From the NCBI GenBank assembly GCA_022592445.1, contig JABYQR010000151.1, forward strand, positions 38,633 to 102,632: DNA of 64,000 nucleotides. The letters run 5' to 3'. The translations under genes and the position numbers were made by a program. This document shows, piece after piece, positions 1 to 10,430 of the stretch. The first letter of the stretch is position 1; every line of letters begins with the position of its first letter. The notes beneath the pieces are model-generated. The model had not been told where the DNA came from. It made no database searches and saw only the letters and a list, made by a program, of their open reading frames with translations. The stretch comes from Cytidiella melzeri. Its lineage: Eukaryota; Basidiomycota; Agaricomycetes; Polyporales; Irpicaceae.

Positions 1-101
1 TTGTGTAGAGAAGGTTGCAACTGAGCTGCAGCCCGGAGTTTTATAGATAAAAACAAGAGGTAAATTGTGAAAATTAAGGGCTAGTCAGGCCATCCATGAC
101 A
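1..101 (-). repeat. Partial 3' LTR of element A
   Basis: The segment matches the terminal part of the 5' LTR at 7051-7152. On the minus strand it begins TGTCATGGATGG at 101 and runs off the left window edge. Confidence 0.9.
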
Positions 102-112
102 TTATCCCTCCT
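102..112 (-). other. Polypurine tract of element A
   Basis: On the minus strand the purine-rich stretch AGGAGGGATAA directly precedes the TGTC start of the 3' LTR, the expected place for plus-strand priming. Confidence 0.65.
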
Positions 113-264
113 AAAATCGAGCGTCCTTGCGAAGCATCACTGTGCTGTGGTGATAGAGGTCTTCTACCCGTCTACAGGGATTCAGCAGAATTGCCCCGAT
201 TGTCTAGTCAGAAGAATGCTAGGAAGTTTCTCCCCTTCTGGTGTCGTTGACTCGACGTTACCTG

Positions 265-3200
265 TCAGTGTGATGTTCTTGAGATATCCAGACCGATGTG
301 TTTGCCTTCATCCCAGCTAAGATCGTATGTAGATAGATAGATCGTGCGAAGGAAAGCGGGGTCGGTCTGGGTATTGAATTCCCGAAAGTGCGAGCGGATA
401 TCCGCAAAGAGTGAAGCTTTGATGACCCGGGGCGCTCCGGGGTTTGCTTTGTAGAAGTCGTCAATCGCTTCTTGACTATTCTCGAGATTTTCTACTGGTT
501 CCCAGCTATTGTGTCTGTCTGAATACCCTTCCCATTTGACTAGGAATTGTAGCTTCTTCCATCGTCCGTGTAGTCTGCTGTCTAGCACCTTCTCGACGAC
601 GTACTGCTCTTCTCCTTCTATGACAATAGGATCAGAAGGTGGAGGTACATCTTTGCCGTTGTCGTGCCAGGGACTTAGACGGTTGATATGGAAGACGGGG
701 TGGATTCGGAGATAGCTGGGTAGATCGAGTTTGTAATCGAGATTGCCAATGCGTTCGATGACCTTATACGGGCCGAGTTGTCGAGGACCGAGTTTAGGGG
801 TAGCCTGGTGAATCTGGACGTTCTTAGCGTTAAGCCAGACCATGTCCCCTACTTGGAAGACGCGTGGAGAACGTTTCTCAGACTCGTAGAGTTGCTTCAT
901 CTTTTCTTTGCTTAGACAAAGAGCTGCTTCGGTCTCCTTGCGTACTCGAGCCATGTTATCAAGGCGCTCATCGAGTGAAGGGATATTGCTTCGCTTGCCA
1001 ACTGGTATAGTAAAGTCGGGGCAATATCCGTAGATGACTTCAAACGGTGTTTGGGAGTTACCCGCGTGTACTCGCGAGTTGAGTGCAAACTCAGCCGCCG
1101 GTAGATGATTGACCCAGTCGTCTTGTTGTTGCTGACAGAATAGACGCAGATACTGTTCGATATCCTGGTTTTTGCATTCGACTTTGCCATTTCCTTGCGG
1201 ATGATAGGCGGTCGTAAAACCAGTCTCTATGCCTAGGCGGTGATAGAGCACACGCATGAAGCGCGCTGCAAACTGGGGTCCTCGGTCAGAGAACACCTTC
1301 TTGGGAATGCCGTGAAGTCGGAATACTTCTTTGTAGTGTAGATCGGCAATCCCCTCAGCGTTAACCTTAGTAGTAGTAGGGATGATGTGCGTTTGATTGG
1401 AGTAATGGTCGACGTAGACCGCGATTGAATCAAATCCCTTAGAGGGTGGCAGCTGAGTGATGAGATCTACTCCGACGTGTTCCCAAGGTCCGGCCGGAGT
1501 TTCCTGAGGCTGTAGTACTGCTTTAGGGTGTGGAGCTGACTTGTAGCATTGACAGCGATCACAACCTAGTACGTAAGTCTCAACGAAGGCATTCATCTTT
1601 GGCCACCAATAGTGTCGTGAGACTAGCTCTATGGTGCCGTGTTTGCCCGGATGACCAGCCGCGGGTGTGTCATGGCAAGATTTGACAATTTTGTGACGGA
1701 GCTCTTTGTTGTTAGGGATGTAGAGTTTTCCCTTGTAGTAGATGAGTCCGTCACTTTCTTCCCATTCGAGTAAACCGCCGACAAGTTTTTCGAAGGGTAG
1801 CTAGAGCTTGTGCGACTTCTGCTTCTTGCTCCGTGCATTCTCAGATCTTTGATTCGAGCGGAGAGGTAGTAGCAAGTGCACTGGTAGCGAGGATCCGGAA
1901 GTGTTCTGGTTGCAGTACCACCTGATCCTTGTTGTCTTCTTCATCCGTGACAGCATGTGAGTGAAGACGAGAGAGAGGATCAGCGTGTATCATGGTACTG
2001 CCAGGCTTGTGAACCAACACGAAGTCGAAGTCGGCCAAAAGTAGTGACCAACGTGCTTGACGTTGAGTGAGGTGTTGCGCAGTTTTCCAGTACTGCAGGT
2101 TCGCGTGATCTGTCCAGATCTCAAACGGTTCCTTGAGCCCCTCAAGGTAGTGGCGCCAATCTTTGAGAGCCTCGGTGATGGCTAACATCTCCCGATCAAA
2201 GATTTCGTAGTTACGCTCAGCTTCAGTCATAGATGCAGATCGGTAGGCGATAGGGTGGTAGAATCCATCTTCCTTTGATTTCTGGGAGATGATTCCCCCG
2301 GTCGCATAGCCCGAAGCATCGACTTCTAGACGTGTAGGGAGTTCAGGGTCCCAGACTGCCAAGATAGGCTTAGTGGTAAAGGCCTTCTTTAGCAACGTGA
2401 AGGCAGTCTCTTGTGCTGGACCCCAGACGAACGGTACGTCCTTCTTAGTAAGGTCGTGTAGAGGCCGTGCGTGCTTTGAGAAGTCTTGAATGAAGCGACG
2501 GTAGAAGTTGGCAAACCCTATGAACCCTCTAACTTCTTTGAGGTTCTTGGGTGTGGGCCATGTAGAAACTGCTTGGACTTTGACAGGGTCCATAGCTACT
2601 TCACCAGCGCGAATGATCAATCCGAGGTACTCGATCTCAGATTTCTCAAACTCGCACTTTTCCGGACGAAGATACAGATTGTGTTGTTGAAGTCGCTCGA
2701 GGACTTCATGTACAACCTTGCGGTGCTCCGTCAGGTTGTTGCTCCAGATCAAGATATCATCTAGATAGACAGCCACCTTGCCCTCGGCCACGAGGTCGGC
2801 AAAGATGTTGTCCATCAGAGCTTGGAAGGTAGCGGGTGAGTTCGTGAGACCGAAGAACATGACTTTAGGTTCGAAGAGTCCTTGGTTGGTAACAAAAGCC
2901 GCTTTGTATTCATCTCCTTCTTTGATGCGGACATTGAGATATCCCCAACGAACATCGAACTTGGTGAAGATCTTTGCACCCTTGAGCTTGTTGATAATGT
3001 CGGTAGCAAGCGGTAGTGGGTAATGATTCTTTACCGTGATGTCGTTGAGTTTGCGGTAGTCCTGAATAAGTCGGAGTTTGTTGTCCTTCTTTTTGATGAA
3101 AAAGACTGGAGAAGCCATCGGAGATTTAGAAGGCGTGATGTAACCTTTTGATAGGTTCTCCTGAATGAACTTGTCAAGCTCGGCTTGTTTGTTCAGGGGC

Positions 3201-4051
3201 ATAGGATAAACTTTCGATTTGATGGTCTCAGGAGCATCTGGTTTGAGATCAATCGAATGGTCACAGGGCTGATGCTGGGGTAGCCGATTAGACTCTTCCT
3301 CAGAGAAGACTTTAGCGTGTCTGTGGTACTCTGATGAAATGATGTCTTCGAAGGAGCGCTGAGCTTTAGCTTTGTTTGCTTCGGCAGCAAGCTTAGTAGA
3401 GTAGGTGAAGCCGGCCATACACCAGACTTCGTCAGTGGTGTCTTGGATAATACCGGCTTTTACCCACTGTCTACGTTCTTTGCGGTTACCGTCAACCTTC
3501 TGGAAAGGTTCATCAGGAGATTCTTCCGAGCCGCTCGGAATCGTCATTTCTCCTTTTTCCCAGTTGACGGTAGGGTTTACGCGTTTGAGCCATGGTAGCC
3601 CAAGTATGATGTCTTCTGGACCCAAGTCCGTGACAAGAAACTCTGCTTTTTCTGTGTGGTCTCCAACAGTGAGTGTAAGGCGAACGAAGTGCGTTAATCC
3701 GCCAGCTTTATTCTTAGTTCCGTCGATATTGTGCAATGAGATAACCCTTTCGAGCGGATGCTGAATAATCTTATGCTTTTTGACAAACTGATGACTGATA
3801 AATAAAGCTGTAGCTCCTGAATCGATCATGGCAGGAATGCGAATGCTTCTATTCAGACCTTTGACTAGTACATGTATTCGGAAATGGGACGATAACCGGT
3901 CTAGAGACGATATAGTACATGCAGAGACAGTAGACAATGTGCACGGAGTTGCTATGGTACACGAGGCAGAAGACGAGGAAGACGACGAAGGAGACAAGGA
4001 CAGGGTGTCAGGGGGACTCGCAGCTGCGGCTGTGTCACGAGTCCGTTTCAA
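265..4051 (-). pseudogene. pol of element A: protease-RT-RNase H-integrase-chromodomain, broken
   Basis: One polyprotein of about 1260 residues is split into two reading frames. The first (1841-4051) holds the aspartic protease motif IDSGAT near residue 77, a reverse transcriptase with the YLDD catalytic box, and RNase H. It ends at a TGA (1841-1843) where related copies read an arginine codon, so a CGA to TGA change is likely. The same frame continues for a short stretch and is then lost to a 1-nt frameshift near 1797-1803. The second frame (265-1596 and upstream) carries the integrase HHCC zinc finger, the catalytic D and E residues (SDRGPQF, GKVECKNQ) and a C-terminal chromodomain (YVVEKVLDSR to WEPVENL). 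Pol sits in the -1 frame relative to gag. All catalytic motifs are visible, so the element decayed recently. Confidence 0.88.
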
Positions 4052-4058
4052 AAAACCG
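4048..4058 (-). promoter_or_regulatory. Putative gag-pol -1 frameshift site (T run at gag stop)
   Basis: On the minus strand gag ends GCG GTT TTT TGA and pol is open in the -1 frame through the same six T. Element C has the identical junction at 62501-62512. Element B has GGT TTT TGA with pol again in the -1 frame. Programmed slippage is inferred, not shown. Confidence 0.5.
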
Positions 4059-5298
4059 CATTAATTTTTGCTGCCATCTCATCCATTTGCTTCTTCTGGA
4101 TGTCAAGCATGTCCTTGAGTGCAGCAATCTTAGCATCCTTGTCATTGGATGCGTCTTGCTTCGGCGTAGTAGTGGTCGACGAGGTCGACGAGGTAGCAGC
4201 GACTTGTTGTCCCTTAGGGACGCCTTGAAGTCGTTTCAGGCAAACGGCCCCCCAGTGACTGGTACCACCGCAGTGGTTGCAGACCGGGTCATCAGGGTGC
4301 TTTGAATCCCTCTTCATGTGATTCTTCGAACCACAAACCGAGCAGCGCTTGCTCATCTCTTTCTTCCATTTCTGGAAGATCTCCTGCTTTCCTAGTCCAG
4401 CAAAGAGGGCGTCAAACGAGGCGGAGAAACGAGAGGCGTCAATCTCCATAGCGTTGGGATTGCGGAACGCTTGTTGGTGGGACTTGCCGTGTCCCGACGA
4501 GCTGTCCACCATAACCTTGCCCGTGCTGTTGCGGAGGTCGGCAAGCTGGGCATCGACCGCCTTGCACTGATCTTTGAGTGCGTCATACGTGGCTGCACGA
4601 GTTTGGAAGTACGAGACACGCTGCAAGTACTCGGTGCTCAAGCTTGACTTGAGGCGATCAAAGAGGTCCTGCTGGCTCCAGCCAGTGCGAGGGGCCCAGG
4701 TCTCAAACTCGGAGATATGAGCGGCGAAGGTCTTATTACCCTGCTTCATGTTGGCAATCTTTGTCTTTGCCTCCATGACAGCGTCAATGGGTTCGAATTT
4801 GGCTTTAAAAGCCTCGATAAATGTGTCCCAGTCATTTCCAAATGCTGGTTTGCTATTGGCTAACTCCTCAATGTGAGGGCGAGCCCAATCAGCGGCGTCC
4901 TCCTGCATGAAGGACAGGGCGCTGGTGATCAGTTTGTGAGGATCGAAGATCCTCGCGCCATTATTGTCCAACCGGACCTGGCCTTGTGCGTCTTGCTGGA
5001 AGAACACTTTTCCTTGATTTTGCGCCCAGACTATGAACGCGTGGCGGAAGAGCCTAGCTTCTGACAATGTTTTCCCCTTGAAGGAGACCGGTTTTTCAAC
5101 GATGCTTCTCTCCCGAGAAGTGTGCGTTGCAGCGACAACAGCTGGTGCCTGAACAGCTGCCAAGGCAGCCACCTGATTGGTGAGATCCACCATCCTTTGT
5201 GTCAGGACCCCGAACATGTTGAGGATGTCCTGAGCACTCAGGTTGGCAGCGGCAGCTGGGGCGGCGTCGGGAGCAGCGTTCTGCTGGTTTTGGTCCAT
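4048..5298 (-). CDS. gag of element A (nucleocapsid polyprotein)
   Basis: This 416-aa structural protein should assemble the particle that packages element RNA. An alanine-rich N-terminus is followed by a Ty3-type capsid region and a zinc knuckle pair near the C-terminus (CSVCG..H and CNHCGGTSHWGAVC). The C-terminal tail is a short helix rich in K, M and D. I chose the ATG at 5298 because it matches the start of the homologous gag in element C (61257). The frame is open further upstream to 5541, where it overlaps the end of ORF0 in the -1 frame, so an N-terminally extended form with the CNNC..ECDDQPCPN cysteine cluster is possible. Element C lacks most of that extension. Confidence 0.88.
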   Translation of the reverse strand: MDQNQQNAAPDAAPAAAANLSAQDILNMFGVLTQRMVDLTNQVAALAAVQAPAVVAATHTSRERSIVEKPVSFKGKTLSEARLFRHAFIVWAQNQGKVFFQQDAQGQVRLDNNGARIFDPHKLITSALSFMQEDAADWARPHIEELANSKPAFGNDWDTFIEAFKAKFEPIDAVMEAKTKIANMKQGNKTFAAHISEFETWAPRTGWSQQDLFDRLKSSLSTEYLQRVSYFQTRAATYDALKDQCKAVDAQLADLRNSTGKVMVDSSSGHGKSHQQAFRNPNAMEIDASRFSASFDALFAGLGKQEIFQKWKKEMSKRCSVCGSKNHMKRDSKHPDDPVCNHCGGTSHWGAVCLKRLQGVPKGQQVAATSSTSSTTTTPKQDASNDKDAKIAALKDMLDIQKKQMDEMAAKINAVF

Positions 5299-5531
5299 GT
5301 CTGGTGCTGTGATTAGGAGTAGATTTTCTTTGTTTGGTGTCTGATAATGCTCAGAGTAGTACTCGTTGTTGACGGCTTCAGTGGAGTCTGCCTGAGTGTA
5401 TCGATTTGGACAGGGTTGGTCGTCACACTCGTAGAATTGTCCTTTGTAGAAGTGGTCGTCGGTGACTAGATTGGAGTTGAAGAAATGTATACAATTATTG
5501 CAAGACGTGGTGGGCAAAAACTGTGGACTGT

Positions 5532-6260
5532 CTAGATCCACTCGAAGTAGCTATCACTATTGACTACATTAAGTTGCGCAAGAACTCTATCGTAGTTTTT
5601 ACGAAGCTGCTTGAAAGAAACTTTCCCGATTGCTTTGCAACCCCAATCTAGGAGCTGCCACTCGCGGTCTGCTGTAACGGGTGCAAGGTCGTCAAGTTGG
5701 TTTAGAAATCGATTAACCTTGTTGACAAGGTGGAGCAGGGCGCGACGGTGGTCGGGGTTGGCGTGGTTCAGGAGCTCTTCAAGCTCAGTGAGAGCTTGTA
5801 GACGAGTGCGGACAGCGGCAAGCTTGGGCCTGAAGATGCTGACAAGATCCACCGGGGACAACTTCTTGAAGTCAATCAACACCGGTTTAGGTGCAGCGGG
5901 GGCGGGAGTTGGCGCAGGGAGTTTTGCTAGTCGCTCTGCGAGAGTGAGCTTGTGGATGTGTTGCTCGGCTAAGGTGCGGTCACGCTCCTCAGCAGCTCGT
6001 TCTCCGTATGCTCGTGCAGAGGCGCAAAGTTGTTGATTTTCCTCGTAAGAGGGGACAGTGAGGGTGATGCCTTTGACAGACGGCTTCTTGGACACGTACT
6101 TTGTGACGGTGACCAGGTCTTTGTCAGACCAGCGATGAGGTTAACCACTCTTGCGCTTTTCAGCGAGAGTGTCAAGGAAAGATGGTGGAAGAGACCTCTT
6201 GAGCTGAGGCTCAGTTGCAGGGAGGTTCTTAGAGAAACGGGGGCGTGTGTCTTTAGGCAC
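5532..6260 (-). pseudogene. ORF0 of element A, conserved extra ORF upstream of gag (nonsense mutation)
   Basis: A reading frame of about 240 residues lies between the 5' LTR and gag. It matches the intact copy in element C (60477-61205) almost throughout and is clearly homologous to the ORF in element B (15749-16468). Shared blocks include VPKD near the start, the DFKKL..VDLV..F.PKL run and WQLLDWGCKAIGKVSFKQLRK near the end. A TAA at 6141-6143 replaces the CAA of element C and truncates it. The frame is open upstream to 6497 without a clear ATG, so the true start may lie in a spliced leader. I recognise no known domain. The residues look helical and charged. Confidence 0.8.
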
Positions 6261-6518
6261 TAGATAACGCGTAGGGGGTGAAAACGGATGACGTAAGCGT
6301 AGCTCAACGGTATGAGAAGACCGGAGACGTACTCGACAAACAGGAATAAACTTTTTTAAACGGTGGGAATGGGGACCCAGGGTTTCACGACAATCTCGAC
6401 CTAATGACACGGAGACAAGGGTTCGACGTGGCAGACAGGGACACGAAATGGATGACGACGAAGTGGTGGTGGTAGGCGTGAAGCACAATACTCTCACCAG
6501 CTATAAATCTTATACAGA

Positions 6519-7152
6519 TGTCTAGCCCAGTAAAGACCAAGTTAGCATTGAATACTACTAGCTATGTAGTACAGGAAGGAGTGGCTTACCTAGCCCAGTA
6601 AAGACCAAGAGGTCGAGATGGGGGCTAGGAGCGTACATGCAGCTGCTTATATAGACTTCAGGGACCTGCACACAGACCATGTTGAGGGCAGGCTTTGCAG
6701 GAAGCCGTGTGAACAAAGAACTACCTAAAGGAGAACAATAGCTATTGTCTACACCTTGCCAAGAACTCTACCCGTGAGAGAATCTATCTAAAAGGAGACC
6801 AACTATTGTATTCCATTCCCACACCTGTGAGAACATCCTTCCATAAAGAGAACAATAAGGAAAGAACAAAAGGAGTCCATGTGGACGTCATTTATGACAT
6901 CAAACCCTCGCTATGGGCTGAGCCATGTGGTTGTAGCCATGTGGTCTTACTTAAGCTAAGTCACATGCCAGTGTGACGTAGTAGCAAGTAATGTGACCGT
7001 GTGGAGCGTCTAAGCCACGTGATACGGGCGCTTAATAGACGTGCAAAGGAGTTTGTGTAGAGAAGGTTGCAACTGAGCTGCAGCCCGGAGTTTTATAGAT
7101 AAAAACAAGAGGTAAATTGCGAAAATTAAGGGCTAGTCAGGCCATCCATGAC
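6519..7152 (-). repeat. 5' LTR of element A
   Basis: About 634 bp, bounded by TGTC at 7152 and GACA at 6519 on the minus strand. It aligns with the LTR of element C (59574-60217). It contains the hairpin-intron-repeat module described separately at 6522-6609. Confidence 0.85.
6522..6589 (-). other. Putative intron inside LTR A, flanked by an exact 20-nt repeat
   Basis: On the minus strand CTTGGTCTTTACTGGGCTAG (6590-6609) is followed by GTAAGC. The same 20 nt recurs at 6522-6541, ending in AG, with TGCTAAC as a branch-site candidate about 20 nt before that AG. The 68-nt interval therefore has every splice signal. Confidence 0.6.
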
Positions 7153-7437
7153 AGGCAACGGTATTATTGGGAATATATAAGTGCTTATCCTGACACAGAG
7201 ACAGGGCTCAACGTGACAATCAGGGACACGAAGTGGAAAACAACAAGGAGGTGGTGGCAGGCGTAGAGCACAATGCTTTCACCAGCTATCGGACTTTGTT
7301 CAAGTTGCTAGCCCAGTAAAGACCAAGTTAGTATTGGTACTACCCGCTATGTAGTACAAGAGGGGGTTGCTTACCTAGCCCAGTAAAGACCAAGAGGTCG
7401 AGATGGGGGGCTAGGAGTGTACATGCAGCTGTATATA
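7153..7437 (-). repeat. Remnant of another element-A-type LTR and leader
   Basis: This segment matches element A at 6430-6650 with many substitutions. It includes the duplicated CTAGCCCAGTAAAGACCAAG motif (7308-7327 and 7375-7394) and a TACTAAC branch motif. It is cut at 7437 by element B and at 7153 by element A. Confidence 0.75.
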
Positions 7438-7932
7438 TGTCAAAAACACAACCAAACTCTATGAAGAGCGAGGAAGTGACAACGGGGGAGGAACGACGAG
7501 CGAACTCGCGTGAACAATGACGACAGGGGTGATGATGATGAGGAAAGAGAGAGAAACGACAACGAGGGAGTAGCTGACAATGAGCTAAAGACCAGGATAT
7601 ATTAGTACAGTGATAGACCTAGTACAAGGTAGACGTCACCTAAAGACCAGGAGGTAGAATCTGAGGTCTTTAGGGAGCTACAAGGTGGGTTTATATACAT
7701 CTCAGACAAGGACCCCTGGTACCGGGTATGTACTCCTAACACTGCCGTGGGAACATATGGTGTGCTATGGTGCAATGTTCTACAATGTTCCACAATGTTC
7801 CAGCACCTTCTATGATCATGTGACCAGTCTGTCACATGTACTTGATCACATCAGGAGCCATGTGCCATCGATAAGATAAGATAAGGAAAAATAAAAGGAA
7901 AAGAAAAGTAAAAAGTGTGCCTGTTCGTGACA
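7438..7932 (-). repeat. 3' LTR of element B
   Basis: 495 bp with TGTC and GACA ends, matching 16573-16830 plus 19811-20037 at nearly every position. A TATA box (tttatata on the plus strand, 7690-7697) is followed about 16 nt later in transcription by a perfect 10-bp stem (CCTAAAGACC/GGTCTTTAGG, arms 7665-7674 and 7639-7648). A putative 55-nt intron at 7585-7639 has donor GTGACG and branch TACTAAT. The stem sequence is repeated at the acceptor. Confidence 0.88.
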
Positions 7933-7945
7933 TTACCCCCCTCCT
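7933..7945 (-). other. Polypurine tract of element B
   Basis: On the minus strand AGGAGGGGGGTAA directly abuts the 3' LTR. Confidence 0.7.
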
Positions 7946-8597
7946 AAAGGCCTTTTCTCCGGAAGGCTGGAGTTGAGTCTTTTCCGTCTTCCCACAAGGA
8001 TACGCGTCGTAGAGTTTCTGAAGGTAGTTTCTCAAAATTTTTGTTGATTGGTCAGAAATTCATTGCCAAGAATAGAGATGCTGTGATTGGTTGTGGAGCT
8101 ACTGGGTGTTGTCTGTGGAAATCTTTGACAGCTTCATTGGCATGAGTGACGTTGGTTGCTGGTTCCCAGGAATTTTCTGATTCTGGGTATCCTTTCCACT
8201 TCACATGGTACTGAAACTCCTTCTTTTGCCCGAAGATTCTTGAACCAAGAATCTGTTCTACCTTGTACTCCTCTTCTTCGTCAACCACAATCGGCTCGGG
8301 TTCAGGAAATTCCCGATTAGGGACCAAACTTGCCGTCTTGGCTGGTTGCAACCTATCCACATGGAACACCGGGTGACGCTTGTCTTGAATGGTGAGTTTA
8401 ACCCGGTAATTCAAATCCCCAATCTTTTCTAAAATCTCATAGGGACCATCTCGTTTTGGTGCTAGCTTTGCCACCGGCTGTTCCTTTGGATGTTTTTCGC
8501 GTTCCACGTAAACTTTGTCTCCAACCTTAAACTGTGGAGCTTTTGCAACTCCGTGATCATAGAACCGTTTCATGCGTTCTGCTGTAAGTTGTAACGC

Positions 8598-10430
8598 TGA
8601 GACACTGAGTCACGCTTCAAACTAAGAACAACCTTAAAGACAACACAACCAACCACGAAGTGGCAATAGAAGTGTAAAGGTGTGGAAGCGCGGAAGTGTT
8701 AAAGTGTGCAAGGTGGTCTTAGAGTCCTAGTTTTACCTGTGCTAAAAAGAGCGACAAGGTTTGTGATAAAGTTTGTGTGAAAAGAGCTAGACAGGCAGCT
8801 ACCACTCGTATCGCGGTTAAAAAGGGCAAGGCGGCGCGGTGAAAGCGAAAGAGTTTTAGCACGGCTCAAACAGAACGCGCAGGAGATGTCGCGACTTGTA
8901 GGAAAACGGTGCGCGGAGAGATGCAGATGATAAACGCAGGCGCAATATGAATCTCGAACACAAAACGCGGTTGCTGGTGAAGATGAAGAAGTCGCTGTAG
9001 AACGCGGGCGCAGTGAAAGTGAACGCAGTAAGCTCGACACAGTGAAGGTGAAATGCAACGCAGTAATGCAGTAAAATAACGCAGTTAAGAAGCAAACACA
9101 GTATAACACAGCCGAAAGGAACCGTAAGAGACAGACAAACTAATGGAGCGCGAGTTGCAGAACAAGGCTATGTGAGATCACAGTCAATTTGACTCGACAG
9201 ACTGCGCGCGGGGGCGGTAGTGTAGAACAACACTTCCCGAGCGGCGATGCGTATTGCAGGCGAATGCGTGGCCAAGAACAACGTTGGTAGAGCTGGTAAG
9301 ATTGAACTGTACTAGTTCGCACTGGTGGTCCTCGCCTTCAAAGTCTGGGGACAGCCAACAATCTGGGTGCAGCGCGCGCGGGCGATCGCAGTCGAGCGGG
9401 ACGAAAGGTCCTGAACGTAGGGGAATTGTGTGATTGCTCTGAGTGTCGCAGTAAGAGCAGTTATCAAGCAAGTCCGCGACGGAGGCGACGGACGATGCTG
9501 GCGAGGGTGATTTAGGAGTTGATCTCTTAGGGGAGACCGTAGGCGCTGCTGAGGGTGCTGGCGGCGGCGTGGGCGCGGGGATGATGGGGTAACGGCGTAG
9601 AACCTCGCGCGGGCGCGGGCAGTAAGGGCAGCAACCGTCGGGCAGGTGGGGAACGGTGGGACAGTAACGGCAGACTCGAGGCGGGTTGTCGTTGGTAGAC
9701 ACAGTGGACATAAACGTGGAAGAAGTCGCAGTGAGACAACGCAGAAGAAGCTACAGCTATGGGCACGAAGAGACTCCCTCGATGCGAGCGCAAAGCGTAA
9801 AGTGAACTCTGGAAATGGGGGTGGGGATTGATTATTTTCTACGCAGTACAGGCAACACCTTTTTATATACCCTAAACCTTTCCTTCTATGTCCTAAACCC
9901 ATACGCGAGAGCAAGGAAACATGGTGGCAGAATACTTCCGTCTGTGGAGGCAAAATGTCCAGTGAGTCGGCGCCTGGCAGGACACAGCGTTGGTCGACGC
10001 GGAGTAGCGGCGCGTGCCCTTGCGCTGAAGAGGCGCCAACCGTTGCGAGCAGGTGATGAGGCGCCGTCCAGGAGTTGCACAGCGTGGCGTGATAGGAGTC
10101 TTCCTGAAATGGGGTTTGCGCGTCAAGTTTCTTCTACCGTTGGTCCGACCCGCGTCCGAAACACTTGGTGGCTGGCCGGCCCATGCTCCAATGCAACAGG
10201 GGTGTGTCTGTGTGTCAGAGTTCGGTGCGATTCCTCGGCCTTGGACGTCTCCGGCGCGTTGCTCCTTGCCAAGTCCTCGGATCCTCGGCAGACTCCTTGT
10301 GACCTCGGTGAACTCCTCGTGACCTCGTGACACTGGGAAAGTGGAGGGACTTGCCGCTCAGGATGACGCGGGCCGCGCAAATGGTGAGCTGCTGCCGGGT
10401 CTCCGCGCCTAGCCAATTTCCGGGCGTATC
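8598..10430. mobile_element. Unclassified 1833-bp insertion X in pol of element B
   Basis: The segment is bounded by a perfect 5-bp duplication AACGC (8593-8597 and 10431-10435). Taking it out with one copy restores the integrase-chromodomain frame of element B. Its ends (TGAGACACTG and GGGCGTATC) are neither inverted repeats of each other nor obvious LTRs, and I see no reverse transcriptase or transposase. It carries one plausible gene on the minus strand (9184-9711). Its base composition, rich in CG and long pyrimidine runs, differs from the host element. It may be a non-autonomous element or captured gene DNA. Confidence 0.7.
9184..9711 (-). CDS. Cysteine- and proline-rich hypothetical protein in insertion X
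   Basis: A 175-aa frame with an ATG start. The N-terminus has close cysteine pairs (CRYCP, CCPYCP) that could bind metal. A long Pro/Ser/Thr/Ala stretch follows, then a second region with Cys and His (CSYCDTQSNH, HPDCW, HQCEL). A TATA-like motif lies upstream on the same strand (ggtatataaaaagg, near 9857-9870). I recognise no family. It could be a zinc-binding protein encoded by the insertion, or a fortuitous frame in GC-rich DNA; other frames are also open here, which lowers confidence. Confidence 0.4.
   Translation of the reverse strand: MSTVSTNDNPPRVCRYCPTVPHLPDGCCPYCPRPREVLRRYPIIPAPTPPPAPSAAPTVSPKRSTPKSPSPASSVASVADLLDNCSYCDTQSNHTIPLRSGPFVPLDCDRPRALHPDCWLSPDFEGEDHQCELVQFNLTSSTNVVLGHAFACNTHRRSGSVVLHYRPRAQSVESN

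Larger units (their letters stand above)
1..7152 (-). mobile_element. Ty3/gypsy chromovirus, element A (3' LTR cut by window edge)
   Basis: Minus-strand LTR retrotransposon. Reading on the minus strand it has a 5' LTR (7152-6519), an extra ORF0, gag, pol (protease, reverse transcriptase, RNase H, integrase, chromodomain), a polypurine tract and the start of the 3' LTR (101 to below 1). The order RT-RNase H-integrase and the C-terminal chromodomain place it in the Ty3/gypsy chromoviruses. The first 101 bases of the window match 7051-7152 nearly base for base, which identifies them as LTR. A nonsense codon in ORF0, a nonsense codon in pol and a pol frameshift make this copy non-autonomous. Element C at the right edge is the same family in the opposite orientation. 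Confidence 0.9.

Noticed and set aside
8699..9109. A 136-aa minus-strand frame with Cys/Phe-rich N-terminus in insertion X
   Set aside because: Codon pattern and repetitive Ser/Leu/Phe composition look like a chance frame in pyrimidine-rich sequence. No start context or family.
9815..10416. Several overlapping frames of 90-170 aa on both strands
   Set aside because: They are mutual shadows in GC-rich DNA of insertion X, with no domain or periodicity that favours one of them.
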